Source: JAWLCG01 sp041687295
GTDB taxonomy: Bacteria > Planctomycetota > Phycisphaerae > SM23-33 > FEN-1343
DNA: 10,650 nucleotides
Direction: 5' to 3'
Assembly (NCBI GenBank): GCA_041687295.1
Contig: JAWLCG010000162.1
Location: forward strand, 1 to 10,650
A program made the translations under genes and the position numbers. The notes below the pieces were generated by a model that saw only the letters and a list, made by a program, of their open reading frames with translations, had not been told where the DNA came from and made no database searches. Shown here one piece after another: positions 1 to 6,082 of this stretch (the stretch's first letter is position 1; each line of letters begins with the position of its first letter).

Positions 1-75
1 GTTTGCAGCCACGTCTTTCGGGTCCGGGTTTGCCCATCCGACGTTGTGCCCCGCCCGCACGGCCCGGACGAGATC

Positions 76-97
76 CCCACGGATTGCCATCCGTGGG
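76..97. repeat. CCCACGGAT hairpin, copy 1
   Basis: A perfect 9-bp inverted repeat (CCCACGGAT at 76-84, ATCCGTGGG at 89-97) has a 4-base loop and is followed by CTTGGAGAA. A near-identical hairpin with the same tail lies at 1124-1144, upstream of the next gene, and a decayed copy lies at 6171-6197. Bases 1-75 show no credible coding sequence. Both good copies lie upstream of genes rather than directly behind a stop codon, so a dispersed repeat or leader element is more likely than a terminator. The function is unknown. Confidence 0.7.
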
Positions 98-127
98 CTT
101 GGAGAAGAGCCCAGACCGGACGCAGTG

Positions 128-159
128 ACGCATTGACCCATTAACCCATTAACGCATTA
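128..159 (+). repeat. Octamer tandem repeat (ACSCATTR x4)
   Basis: Four consecutive 8-base units (128-135, 136-143, 144-151, 152-159) follow the pattern AC[C/G]CATT[A/G]. They form a low-GC island that ends five bases before the ATG of the first gene. No convincing Shine-Dalgarno sequence is present between the repeat and the ATG, so the array occupies the place of the ribosome-binding leader. The copy number could vary between strains. Confidence 0.7.
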
Positions 160-164
160 CCCCT

Positions 165-1064
165 ATGCCTACCACTCTGATCATCGGCGCCACCGGCATG
201 CTGGGCCACAAGCTGTGCCAGCTGCTGCCGGGGCTGGGGCACGAGGTCGTCGGGACCGTTCGGCGGGACGCGGGCGCGGTGCGGGCGCGCTACCCGCAGG
301 TCTACGCGCAGACGCGGTTCATCGAGGCCATTGACGCGACCGACGACGCCACGCTTGAGCGGGCCGTGCGCGAGGCCAGGCCCGACGCCATCGTCAACTG
401 CGTCGGCGTGGTCAAGCAACTCCGCGAGGCCCACAACGCCCTGTTGTCGGTTCGGCTGAACAGTTACCTGCCGCACCGCCTGGCGGCCCTGGCCGAGGAG
501 CACGGCGCCCGCCTGGTGCACATCAGCACCGACTGCGTCTTCGACGGCACGAAGGGCCTGTACACCGAGGCCGACCGCTCCGACGCGACCGACCTGTACG
601 GCAAGAGCAAGCACCTCGGCGAGACCCTGCCCGACGAGTCGTCGGCCATCACGCTGCGGACCAGCATCATCGGGCGCGAGCTGCGCCAGCCCACCCACGG
701 CCTGGTCGAGTGGTTCCTCACCCAGCGGGGCGGGCGGTGCAAGGGCTTCGCCGGGGCGATCTACAGCGGCTTTACCACCCACGAGCTGGCCCGCATCATC
801 GACCGCGTCCTGCGCGGGCCCGCCCGCAGCGGCCTGTACCACGTTGCGAGCGAGCCGATCAACAAGTATGATCTGCTCTGCCTGATCCGCGATACGCTGG
901 GCCTGGACGTGACGATCGACCGCGACGAGCAGTTCCAGTGCGACCGCAGCCTCGCGATGGACCGCTTCGCCGCCGGGACCGGCTACGCCGCCCCGACCTG
1001 GCCGGCCATGATCGAAGAGCTCCGCGACGACCCCACGCCCTACGACGCGTGGCACGAGGCGTAA
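165..1064 (+). CDS. RmlD-like SDR nucleotide-sugar reductase
   Basis: This 299-residue extended SDR belongs to the RmlD (dTDP-4-dehydrorhamnose reductase) superfamily. The Rossmann dinucleotide motif GATGMLG is at residues 8-14, STDCVFDG at 121-128, and the catalytic pair Y145/K149 lies in YGKSK. It probably reduces the 4-keto sugar made by the adjacent FnlA-type enzyme, using NAD(P)H in the cytoplasm. FnlB/WbjC, the usual partner in L-FucNAc synthesis, is about 370 residues with an additional C-terminal domain; this protein has no room for that domain. It is closer in size to WbvR/QnlA, the reductase of the UDP-L-RhaNAc/L-QuiNAc route. The start at 165 is chosen because the Rossmann strand begins at residue 5. 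The family call is secure; the exact substrate and product are inferred from the neighbours. Confidence 0.9.
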   Translation: MPTTLIIGATGMLGHKLCQLLPGLGHEVVGTVRRDAGAVRARYPQVYAQTRFIEAIDATDDATLERAVREARPDAIVNCVGVVKQLREAHNALLSVRLNSYLPHRLAALAEEHGARLVHISTDCVFDGTKGLYTEADRSDATDLYGKSKHLGETLPDESSAITLRTSIIGRELRQPTHGLVEWFLTQRGGRCKGFAGAIYSGFTTHELARIIDRVLRGPARSGLYHVASEPINKYDLLCLIRDTLGLDVTIDRDEQFQCDRSLAMDRFAAGTGYAAPTWPAMIEELRDDPTPYDAWHEA

Positions 1065-1123
1065 TCGGGTTGTGCTTCGGGACGAGGTGACGGTGGGCGC
1101 CGGCGCGACGCCCGGACCAGACC

Positions 1124-1144
1124 CCCACGGATTGCATCCGTGGG
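1124..1144. repeat. CCCACGGAT hairpin, copy 2
   Basis: The 9-bp arms CCCACGGAT (1124-1132) and ATCCGTGGG (1136-1144) flank a 3-base loop. The downstream CTTGGAGAA matches the tail of the copy at 76-97. The hairpin sits in the 177-base gap between the reductase and fnlA, about 60 bases after the reductase stop. A longer reading frame from 1140 into fnlA would start inside this repeat and is not credible as protein. Confidence 0.72.
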
Positions 1145-1209
1145 CTTGGAGAAAGGTCCCCTCCGGACCCGACGACGAGGCGGCGCCTGTGGGTGCCTCG
1201 AAAGTCCGC

Positions 1210-1227
1210 AATCAAAAATCAAAAATC
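1210..1227 (+). repeat. Low-GC heptamer tandem repeat before fnlA
   Basis: Two full copies of AATCAAA (1210-1216, 1217-1223) and a partial third (AATC, 1224-1227) form an A-rich island in otherwise very GC-rich DNA. It ends 14 bases before the fnlA ATG. Its position matches that of the octamer array before the first gene. Confidence 0.65.
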
Positions 1228-1241
1228 CGAACGGAACGTTC

Positions 1242-2303
1242 ATGGTTCTTGAAGGCAAACGCGTACTGGTGACCGGCGGCACGGGCTCAATGGGGCAGGT
1301 GCTGATCCGGCGGATCCTCGCGGGCGAGCTGGGCACGCCGGCCAAGGTGATCGTCTTCTCGCGCGACGAGGCCAAGCAGCACGCGATGCGCATGGCCTAC
1401 CTGCACCGCCGGGCCGCCACCGACGAGGTGATCTACCGCAACTTCCAGAACGTGCTGGAATTCCGCATCGGCGACGTGCGGAGCTACGCCGACATCTGCT
1501 CGGCTGTGCGCGACGCGGACATCGTCGCCAACGCCGCCGCCCTCAAGCAGGTGCCCACCTGCGAGTACTTCCCGCACCAGGCGATCCTGACCAACTGCGA
1601 GGGGCCCGCCAACATCGTCCGGGCCATCCGCGAGAACGGCTACGGCGTCCAGACGGTCATCGGCATCAGCACCGACAAGGCCTGCAAGCCCGTCAACGTC
1701 ATGGGCATGACCAAGGCCCTGCAGGAGCGGCTGCTGATCTCGGCCAACGTGCTGATCCCCGACACGCGGTTCATCTGCGTGCGGTACGGCAACGTGCTGG
1801 CCAGCCGAGGCTCGGTCATCCCGCTGTTCCACGAGCAGATCCGCGCCGGCGGGCCGGTGACCGTGACGGTGCCCGAGATGACCCGCTTCCTGCTGAGCAT
1901 CAACCAGGCGGTCGACATCGTCTTCGAGGCCCTGCGCAGCGCGCGGGCCGGCGAGACGTACATCCCCGTCGCCCCGGCCGCCACGGCCGAGAACATCGCC
2001 CGCGCCCTCATCGGCGACCGCGACGTCGAGCTCAAGATCATCGGCATCCGCCCGGGAGAGAAGCTCCACGAGATCCTCATCAGCGAGGAGGAGTGCCACC
2101 ACACCCTCCGGCGGGGCGACTACTACGCGATCCTGCCCATGCTGCCCGAGCTGCGTCAGGGCGCCGAGTCGGCCGGCCTGGACAAGGAGTACAGCTCCGC
2201 CGACAGCGTGGTCGACCTGCCCCGCACCGTCGAGCTGCTCCACCACCACCGCCTGCTGCTCGAAGACGTCGACCCCGCCAGCTCCGAAGAGCTGCTGAGG
2301 TAA
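1242..2303 (+). CDS. fnlA: UDP-GlcNAc 4,6-dehydratase/5-epimerase, FnlA/CapE/WbjB type
   Basis: This 353-residue extended SDR of the polysaccharide-biosynthesis (CapD-like) family starts the pathway. It removes water from UDP-GlcNAc to give a 4-keto-6-deoxy sugar and epimerises C5 towards the L series. The NAD(P)-binding motif TGGTGSMG is at residues 11-18 and STDKACKP at 143-150. In NVMGMTK the usual SDR tyrosine is replaced by methionine (M154), with K158 four residues on; the Met-for-Tyr change is a hallmark of CapE/FnlA proteins and separates them from PseB/FlaA1 enzymes. The conserved block GIRPGEKLHE is at 268-277. The start at 1242 leaves a few residues before the first beta strand; a frame open from 1140 only adds repeat-derived residues. 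The length fits the family. Confidence 0.92.
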   Translation: MVLEGKRVLVTGGTGSMGQVLIRRILAGELGTPAKVIVFSRDEAKQHAMRMAYLHRRAATDEVIYRNFQNVLEFRIGDVRSYADICSAVRDADIVANAAALKQVPTCEYFPHQAILTNCEGPANIVRAIRENGYGVQTVIGISTDKACKPVNVMGMTKALQERLLISANVLIPDTRFICVRYGNVLASRGSVIPLFHEQIRAGGPVTVTVPEMTRFLLSINQAVDIVFEALRSARAGETYIPVAPAATAENIARALIGDRDVELKIIGIRPGEKLHEILISEEECHHTLRRGDYYAILPMLPELRQGAESAGLDKEYSSADSVVDLPRTVELLHHHRLLLEDVDPASSEELLR

Positions 2304-2316
2304 GACCTAAGATATG

Positions 2317-2346
2317 GGCCACAGAGGCACAGAGGACACAGAGAGA
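2317..2346. repeat. CACAGAG-rich repeat, left arm
   Basis: Iterated CACAGAG/ACAGAGG units begin 14 bases after the fnlA stop. The sequence is almost the reverse complement of 2622-2650, with one or two small indels, so the two arms could pair across about 275 bases. Similar CACAGAG repeats are familiar from intergenic DNA of several bacterial phyla, but I know of no assigned function. Confidence 0.65.
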
Positions 2347-2385
2347 AGACGAGAAGAGAGGGCATTGTAAGAAAGAGCCAGGCGT

Positions 2386-2430
2386 GTAGGGTACGCAGGT
2401 TCGCCAGTGCAGCGAGCGGTTCTGCGTACC
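2386..2430 (+). repeat. GTAG-headed palindrome between fnlA and 2-epimerase gene
   Basis: GTAG (2386-2389) is followed at once by the perfect 9-bp inverted repeat GGTACGCAG (2390-2398) / CTGCGTACC (2422-2430), with a 23-base loop. The layout of a GTAG tetranucleotide at the foot of a palindrome matches the other GTAG elements in this window, although the stem sequence differs. The same layout defines REP elements mobilised by RAYT (TnpA-REP) transposases. No transposase is present here. Confidence 0.55.
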
Positions 2431-2498
2431 ATCGAGGGCTGCCAACCCCGTAGACTCTCCTCGAACGTAGCGAGGCCGCGCGGGCGAGGGCGGAAAGA

Positions 2499-2523
2499 CG
2501 TGGCTGCAGGAACCGCAGCCACG
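2499..2523. repeat. Hairpin with GTGGCTGC arms
   Basis: A perfect 9-bp stem (2499-2507 with 2515-2523) has a 7-base loop. The 16 bases at 2493-2508, which overlap the left arm, also occur in inverted orientation at 4-19, so this is probably another dispersed repeat. It could attenuate transcription between fnlA and the 2-epimerase gene, but there is no T-tract to support an intrinsic terminator. Confidence 0.5.
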
Positions 2524-2621
2524 GCACCCGCGGCGTTTGATGGCATCGACGAATGAGCCGTGGGACGAGGCGCTTCGTATCCCCTTACTACCTCTTACTC
2601 TCAACAATCTCTGTGTTTCTT

Positions 2622-2650
2622 TCTCTGTGCTCTCTGTGTCCTCTGTGGCC
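2622..2650. repeat. CACAGAG-rich repeat, right arm
   Basis: CTCTGTG units form the inverted partner of the arm at 2317-2346 and end 27 bases before the 2-epimerase start codon. Translation of this repeat gives the Ser/Val/Leu-rich stretch seen in a longer upstream reading frame, which explains why that N-terminal extension should not be annotated as protein. Confidence 0.65.
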
Positions 2651-2677
2651 AATCTTCTCTTTTCGGAAATGGAAGGC

Positions 2678-3808
2678 ATGAAAGTCCTGACGATCGTTGG
2701 CACTCGGCCGGAGCTGATCAAGCTGTGCCGGGTCATGGCCGAGCTCGAGGCCCGCTGCGAGCACGTGCTGGTGCACACGGGGCAGAACCACGACTACGAG
2801 CTCAACGAGATCTTCTTCGAACAGCTCGAGATCCGCCGGCCTGACCACTTCCTTAACGCTGCCGGCGGCTCGGCCATGCAGACGGTGGCGGCTGTGCTGA
2901 CGGCGGCCGACGCGGTGCTGGCCCGCGAGCAGCCCGACGCCGTGCTGCTGCTGGGCGACACGAACAGCTGCCTGTCGGCCATCGCGGCCAAGCGGCGCAA
3001 GATCCCCGTTTTCCACATGGAGGCGGGCAACCGCTGCTTCGACGAGCGGGTGCCCGAGGAGATCAACCGCCGCATCATCGACCACATCAGCGACGTGAAC
3101 CTGCCCTACACCGAGCACGCCCGCCGCTACCTGCTGGCCGAGGGCCTGCCGCCGGAGACCACCATCAAGACCGGCTCGCCGATGCGCGAGGTGCTCGAGC
3201 ACTACCGCCCCGGCATCGAGGCCAGCGACGTGCTGGGCCGGATGGAACTGAGGCCCGGCGAGTACTTCGTCGTCAGCGCCCACCGCGAGGAGAACGTCGA
3301 CTCGCCGGAGAACCTCGCGGACCTGCTGGCCTCGCTCAACGCCATCGCCGAGCGGTACGACCGCCCGATTATCTTCTCGGCCCACCCGCGGACGCGCCAG
3401 CGCCTCGACGCGCCGCACGCCGGCCCGGGCCTCGACGGGCGGGTGCGGGTGCTCAAGCCGCTGGGGTTCTTCGACTACGTCCACCTGCAGCAGCACGCCC
3501 GCTGCGTCGTCAGCGACAGCGGCACGATCACCGAAGAGTCGAGCCTGCTGAACTTCCCGGCCGTCACCATCCGCCAGGCGCACGAACGGCCCGAGGGCAT
3601 GGACGAGGGCACGCTGATCATGTGCGGCCTGAAGGCGCCGCGGGTTCTCGAGGCCATCGACGTGGTGACCGCCCAGCACGACCCGAACGGCCGGGCGTTC
3701 CGCGTGGTGGGCGACTACGAGCCGGCCAACGTGTCGGCCAAGGTCGTCCGCATCATCCTGAGCTACGTCGATTACGTCAACCGCACCACCTGGCGCCGGC
3801 CGGTATAG
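2678..3808 (+). CDS. fnlC: Non-hydrolysing UDP-N-acetylhexosamine 2-epimerase, FnlC/WbjD type
   Basis: This 376-residue protein belongs to the WecB/UDP-GlcNAc 2-epimerase family (GT-B-like fold). It starts MKVLTIVGTRPELIK, as the family does. Further motifs are GDTNS at 93-97, HMEAGNRCFDERVPEE at 113-128, SAHREEN at 200-206 and SDSGTITEES at 279-288. The HMEAGNRCFD block is typical of the FnlC/WbjD/QnlB branch rather than WecB itself, so the likely substrate is a UDP-6-deoxy-L-N-acetylhexosamine epimerised at C2 in the last step of the pathway. The frame is open from 2537, but residues before 2678 come from the CACAGAG repeat. An ATG at 2669 is a possible alternative start, and neither has a well-spaced ribosome-binding site. 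If the pathway makes L-QuiNAc, qnlB would be the better name. Confidence 0.9.
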   Translation: MKVLTIVGTRPELIKLCRVMAELEARCEHVLVHTGQNHDYELNEIFFEQLEIRRPDHFLNAAGGSAMQTVAAVLTAADAVLAREQPDAVLLLGDTNSCLSAIAAKRRKIPVFHMEAGNRCFDERVPEEINRRIIDHISDVNLPYTEHARRYLLAEGLPPETTIKTGSPMREVLEHYRPGIEASDVLGRMELRPGEYFVVSAHREENVDSPENLADLLASLNAIAERYDRPIIFSAHPRTRQRLDAPHAGPGLDGRVRVLKPLGFFDYVHLQQHARCVVSDSGTITEESSLLNFPAVTIRQAHERPEGMDEGTLIMCGLKAPRVLEAIDVVTAQHDPNGRAFRVVGDYEPANVSAKVVRIILSYVDYVNRTTWRRPV

Positions 3809-3811
3809 GAG
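3807..3811 (+). promoter_or_regulatory. Ribosome-binding site of wbuB overlapping the upstream stop
   Basis: AGGAG shares two bases with the TAG stop of the 2-epimerase gene and lies 6 bases before the wbuB ATG at 3818. This supports the 3818 start and translational coupling of the two genes. Confidence 0.7.
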
Positions 3812-3817
3812 TGGGCC

Positions 3818-5005
3818 ATGCGGATCCTCCTGCTGGTCGATTGCTACCTGCCGAGCACCAAGAGCAGCGCCAAGCTCGTCCACGACCTCGCCGACGAGCT
3901 GGCCCGCCGGGGCCACGCCGTCACGGTGGCCGCCCCGGACGATACGCTCGCGAAGCGGTATGTCCTGACGGATGAGCAGGGCGTTACGGTGTTGCGCGTC
4001 CGCACGGGGCGGATCAAGGGCGCCTCGAAGCTCGTGCGGGCCCTCAACGAGTACCGCCTGAGCGGCGTGATGTGGCGCGCCGCCCGGCACCACTTCCGCG
4101 CCCAGCCGGCCGAGCTGATCGTGTTCTACTCGCCGACGATCTTCTTCGCCCCGCTGGTCGAGCGGTTGCGGCGGCTGTGGGGGGCGGCCAGCTACCTGAT
4201 CCTGCGCGACATCTTCCCCCAGTGGGCCGTCGACGCCGGCGTGCTCCGGCCGGGGTCGCTGCCGTACCGCGTCTTTCGGCGGATGGAGCTGCGCCAGTAT
4301 GCCGCCGCCGACGTCATCGGCGTGCAGAGCCCGGCCAACCTGGCCTACTTCGAGGCGGGCCATACGCGAGTGGAGGCCCCGCGCGAGGTGCTGTTCAACT
4401 GGACGCCGCTGCAGGAGCCCGTCGAACGGCCGGGGCTGCGCGAGCGGCTGGGCCTGGTGGGCAAGGTAGTCTACTTCTATGGGGGCAACATCGGCGTCGC
4501 GCAGGACATGGACAACCTGATCCGCCTGGCCCGGGCGATGCGCGATCGGCCCGAGGCGCACTTCCTGTTCGTCGGCGAGGGCAGCGAGGTGCCCCGCCTG
4601 CGGGCTCTGGTCGAGCGGGAGGGGCTGGCCAACGTCACGCTGCACCCGGCCCTGCCGCAGGCGCAGTACCTCGGGGCCGTCGGCGAGTGCGACGTCGGGC
4701 TCATCAGCCTCGACCGCCAGCTCAAGACGCACAACTTCCCCGGCAAGCTGCTTAGCTACATGTACCACGGCCTGCCGGTGCTGGCGAGCATCAACCCAGG
4801 CAACGACCTCCAGCAGGTCGTCGAGGCCGCCGAGGCGGGGCTCGTCGCGATCAACGGCGACGACGAAACCCTCCGCCGCCACGCCGAGGCCCTGGCCGAC
4901 GACGCCGCCCTCCGCGCCCGCCTCGGCGCCAATTCCCGCAGACTGCTGGAGAGCACCTTCAGCGTCCACGCCGCCGCCGACCGCATCCTGAGCCACGGGT
5001 CGTAG
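3818..5005 (+). CDS. wbuB: GT4 glycosyltransferase, WbuB-like (L-FucNAc/L-QuiNAc transferase)
   Basis: This 395-residue GT-B glycosyltransferase has an N-terminal acceptor domain beginning MRILLLVDCYLPSTKSSAK and a GT4 donor domain. Characteristic segments are ILRDIFPQWAVDAG at residues 128-141, YGGNIGVAQDMDNL at 221-234, FVGEGSE at 251-257 and NFPGKLLSYMYHGLPVL at 306-322. The last corresponds to the EX7E/nucleotide-sugar-binding region. These segments match the WbuB/WbjE group, which follows fnlABC or fnlA-qnlA-qnlB in O-antigen clusters. It probably transfers the 6-deoxy-L-HexNAc made by the upstream genes to a lipid-linked oligosaccharide at the inner membrane. It lies 9 bases after the 2-epimerase gene. 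Its TAG stop forms part of the GTAG head of the repeat at 5002-5022. Confidence 0.88.
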   Translation: MRILLLVDCYLPSTKSSAKLVHDLADELARRGHAVTVAAPDDTLAKRYVLTDEQGVTVLRVRTGRIKGASKLVRALNEYRLSGVMWRAARHHFRAQPAELIVFYSPTIFFAPLVERLRRLWGAASYLILRDIFPQWAVDAGVLRPGSLPYRVFRRMELRQYAAADVIGVQSPANLAYFEAGHTRVEAPREVLFNWTPLQEPVERPGLRERLGLVGKVVYFYGGNIGVAQDMDNLIRLARAMRDRPEAHFLFVGEGSEVPRLRALVEREGLANVTLHPALPQAQYLGAVGECDVGLISLDRQLKTHNFPGKLLSYMYHGLPVLASINPGNDLQQVVEAAEAGLVAINGDDETLRRHAEALADDAALRARLGANSRRLLESTFSVHAAADRILSHGS

Positions 5006-5022
5006 GGCGGGCAATGCCCGCC
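5002..5022 (+). repeat. GTAG-headed REP-like palindrome at the wbuB stop
   Basis: GTAG (5002-5005) is followed by GGCGGGCA-A-TGCCCGCC, a palindrome of 8-base arms around one central base (5006-5022). The TAG of the head is the wbuB stop codon. Near-identical units occur at 7590-7610 and, inverted, at 7635-7656, and a damaged one starts at 5299. The stem could also stop or protect the 3' end of the wbuB transcript. Confidence 0.7.
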
Positions 5023-5042
5023 ACCGAAGGCGCCCGGCCCCC

Positions 5043-5077
5043 ATGACGGGTGCCACAGGGCAGCCTGGACGGCGTAG
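5043..5077 (+). repeat. Direct repeat module, copy 1
   Basis: A 35-base segment (ATGACGGGTGCC ... GCCTGGACGG ... GTAG) recurs at 5263-5299 with a handful of changes. Each copy ends in GTAG and runs straight into a palindromic unit, so the module may be a flank that moves or duplicates with the REP-like elements. Confidence 0.6.
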
Positions 5078-5104
5078 CAGGCTGGGGCGCAGCGCAGCCC
5101 CACC
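5074..5104 (+). repeat. GTAG-headed GGCTGGGGC palindrome, copy A
   Basis: GTAG (5074-5077) is followed by GGCTGGGGCGCAGCGCAGCCCCACC (given as arms: GGCTGGGGC at 5080-5088, GCCCCACC at 5097-5104). It is a shorter version of copy B at 5118-5150, with a short gap in the apical part. This is a second stem type sharing the GTAG head. Confidence 0.65.
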
Positions 5105-5117
5105 TTTTTCCTCCGCC

Positions 5118-5150
5118 GTAGGCTGGGGCGCAGCGCAGCGGAGCCCCACC
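5118..5150 (+). repeat. GTAG-headed GGCTGGGGC palindrome, copy B
   Basis: GTAG (5118-5121) leads into an imperfect palindrome whose outer arms GGCTGGGGC and GCCCCACC enclose a GC-rich apical stem. It is a near match to the inverted copy C at 5178-5211, giving a head-to-tail inverted pair separated by 27 bases. Confidence 0.68.
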
Positions 5151-5177
5151 TTGGAGGGCGATGCACGCCACCCAGCA

Positions 5178-5211
5178 GGTGGGGCTTCGCTGGCGCTGCG
5201 CCCCAGCCTAC
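5178..5211 (-). repeat. GTAG-headed GGCTGGGGC palindrome, copy C (inverted)
   Basis: On the minus strand this reads GTAG then GGCTGGGGCGCAGCG, ending in GCCCCACC, the same family as copies A and B. With copy B it forms an inverted pair like a BIME (paired REP units) and could fold into a long cruciform or RNA hairpin. Confidence 0.68.
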
Positions 5212-5262
5212 GCTCACGCCGACGGGCGCCGCCGGTCCGGCCTGATCCACCGGCCCGCCCTG

Positions 5263-5299
5263 ATGACAGGTGCCCCACAGGGCCGCCTGGACGGAGTAG
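5263..5299 (+). repeat. Direct repeat module, copy 2, with damaged REP unit
   Basis: This is the second copy of the module at 5043-5077. It runs into GTAGTAGGGCGGGCA (from 5296), which matches the left half of the palindrome at 5002-5022, but the right arm is lost. The nearby promoter (from 5326) may mark where the element has decayed or been truncated. Confidence 0.55.
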
Positions 5300-5325
5300 T
5301 AGGGCGGGCATCGGTCGCTCGCCGC

Positions 5326-5354
5326 TGGACCGGGCGTGTAACTGTCACTAGAAT
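5326..5354 (+). promoter_or_regulatory. Putative sigma-70-type promoter of the alpha/beta hydrolase gene
   Basis: A -35-like TGGACC (5326-5331, 4 of 6 matches) and a -10 TAGAAT (5349-5354, 5 of 6) are separated by 17 bases. This puts the transcript start near 5361 and a leader of about 23 bases before the ATG at 5384. The Shine-Dalgarno AGGGGGA (5371-5377) fits inside that leader. It lies just downstream of the repeat cluster. Confidence 0.55.
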
Positions 5355-5383
5355 TCCCACGGTGCAAAATAGGGGGACAGCAC

Positions 5384-6082
5384 ATGGTGCGCAGGCGTGC
5401 GGAGCGGGACGAGATCGAGACGGTCGCGCTGGAGATCACGGGCATTCGCCGGCCGGGGGGGGTGACGGAGGCGGGCTACCAGCCCGTCACGGTGCTGACC
5501 AGCCGGGGCGACATCGCGATGCGGCACTACCCGGCCAAGGGGGCGGACCGGGGCATCGTGTGCGTCGGCGGGGTGGGCGGCGACTTCGACACGCCGGTGC
5601 GGGGGCGGCTCTACCCGGACCTGTGCCGGCAGCTTTCGGCCGAGGGGATGGCGGGGCTGCGCGTGCAGTACCGCAGTTCGACGGACCTGCTGGAGTCGAC
5701 GCTGGACGTGCTGACGGGGGTGGAGTTTCTGCTGGGCGAGGGCGTCGGGCGGATTGGCCTGGTGGGCTGGAGCTTCGGCGGGGCCGTCGTGGTGCAGGCC
5801 GGCTCGGTCAACGAGGCGGTGCGGACCGTTGTGACGATCTCCACGCAGAGCTACGGCATCGACCCAGCCGCCGATCTGGGCCCCAACTGCTCGATCCTGC
5901 TGCTGCACGGCGAGGCCGACTCGACGCTGCCGGCCCGCTGCTCGCGCTACGGCTACGAGGTCGCCCGCCAGCCCAAGAAGCTCATGCTGCACCCCTCGGC
6001 CAACCATGGCCTCGACGAGTGGGGCGACGAGGTGCCCACGATCGTCGCCGACTGGCTCCGCAACGAGCTGAGCCGGCCGTAG
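5384..6082 (+). CDS. Small alpha/beta-fold serine hydrolase
   Basis: This 232-residue cytoplasmic protein has no signal peptide. The nucleophile elbow GWSFGG is at residues 128-133 (S130). The likely acid is D179 in LLHGEADSTLP and the histidine is H208 in SANHGLDEW, giving a full Ser-Asp-His triad in the usual order. The glycine-rich VGGVGGDFD at 61-69 occupies the place of the oxyanion-hole loop. The protein lacks a lid domain and resembles small dienelactone-hydrolase/COG2945-like esterases; the substrate cannot be told from sequence. AGGGGGA six bases upstream supports the start. It has its own promoter and is separated from wbuB by the repeat cluster, so it is unlikely to be part of the sugar operon. 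The TAG stop lies in a GTAG that abuts a hairpin. Confidence 0.85.
   Translation: MVRRRAERDEIETVALEITGIRRPGGVTEAGYQPVTVLTSRGDIAMRHYPAKGADRGIVCVGGVGGDFDTPVRGRLYPDLCRQLSAEGMAGLRVQYRSSTDLLESTLDVLTGVEFLLGEGVGRIGLVGWSFGGAVVVQAGSVNEAVRTVVTISTQSYGIDPAADLGPNCSILLLHGEADSTLPARCSRYGYEVARQPKKLMLHPSANHGLDEWGDEVPTIVADWLRNELSRP

Noticed and set aside
1..164. 3' end of an upstream gene at the left edge
   Set aside because: No frame on either strand shows recognisable protein. The segment is explained by repeats (4-19, 76-97, 128-159).
1140..1241. A 34-residue N-terminal extension of FnlA
   Set aside because: It starts inside the CCCACGGAT hairpin and translates repeat and spacer. The Rossmann strand begins just after the ATG at 1242.
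2537..2677. A 47-residue N-terminal extension of the 2-epimerase
   Set aside because: It is the translation of the CACAGAG repeat and flanking spacer. The family begins at MKVLTIVGTRPE.
2588..5311. A 907-codon open frame on the minus strand opposite the sugar genes
   Set aside because: It lies antisense to two well-recognised genes and through the repeat cluster. Its product is low-complexity with no recognisable motif. Long antisense frames are expected at this GC content.
5002..5325. CRISPR array
   Set aside because: The repeats are palindromes of differing length and orientation with irregular gaps. There are no regular repeats and spacers, and no cas genes.
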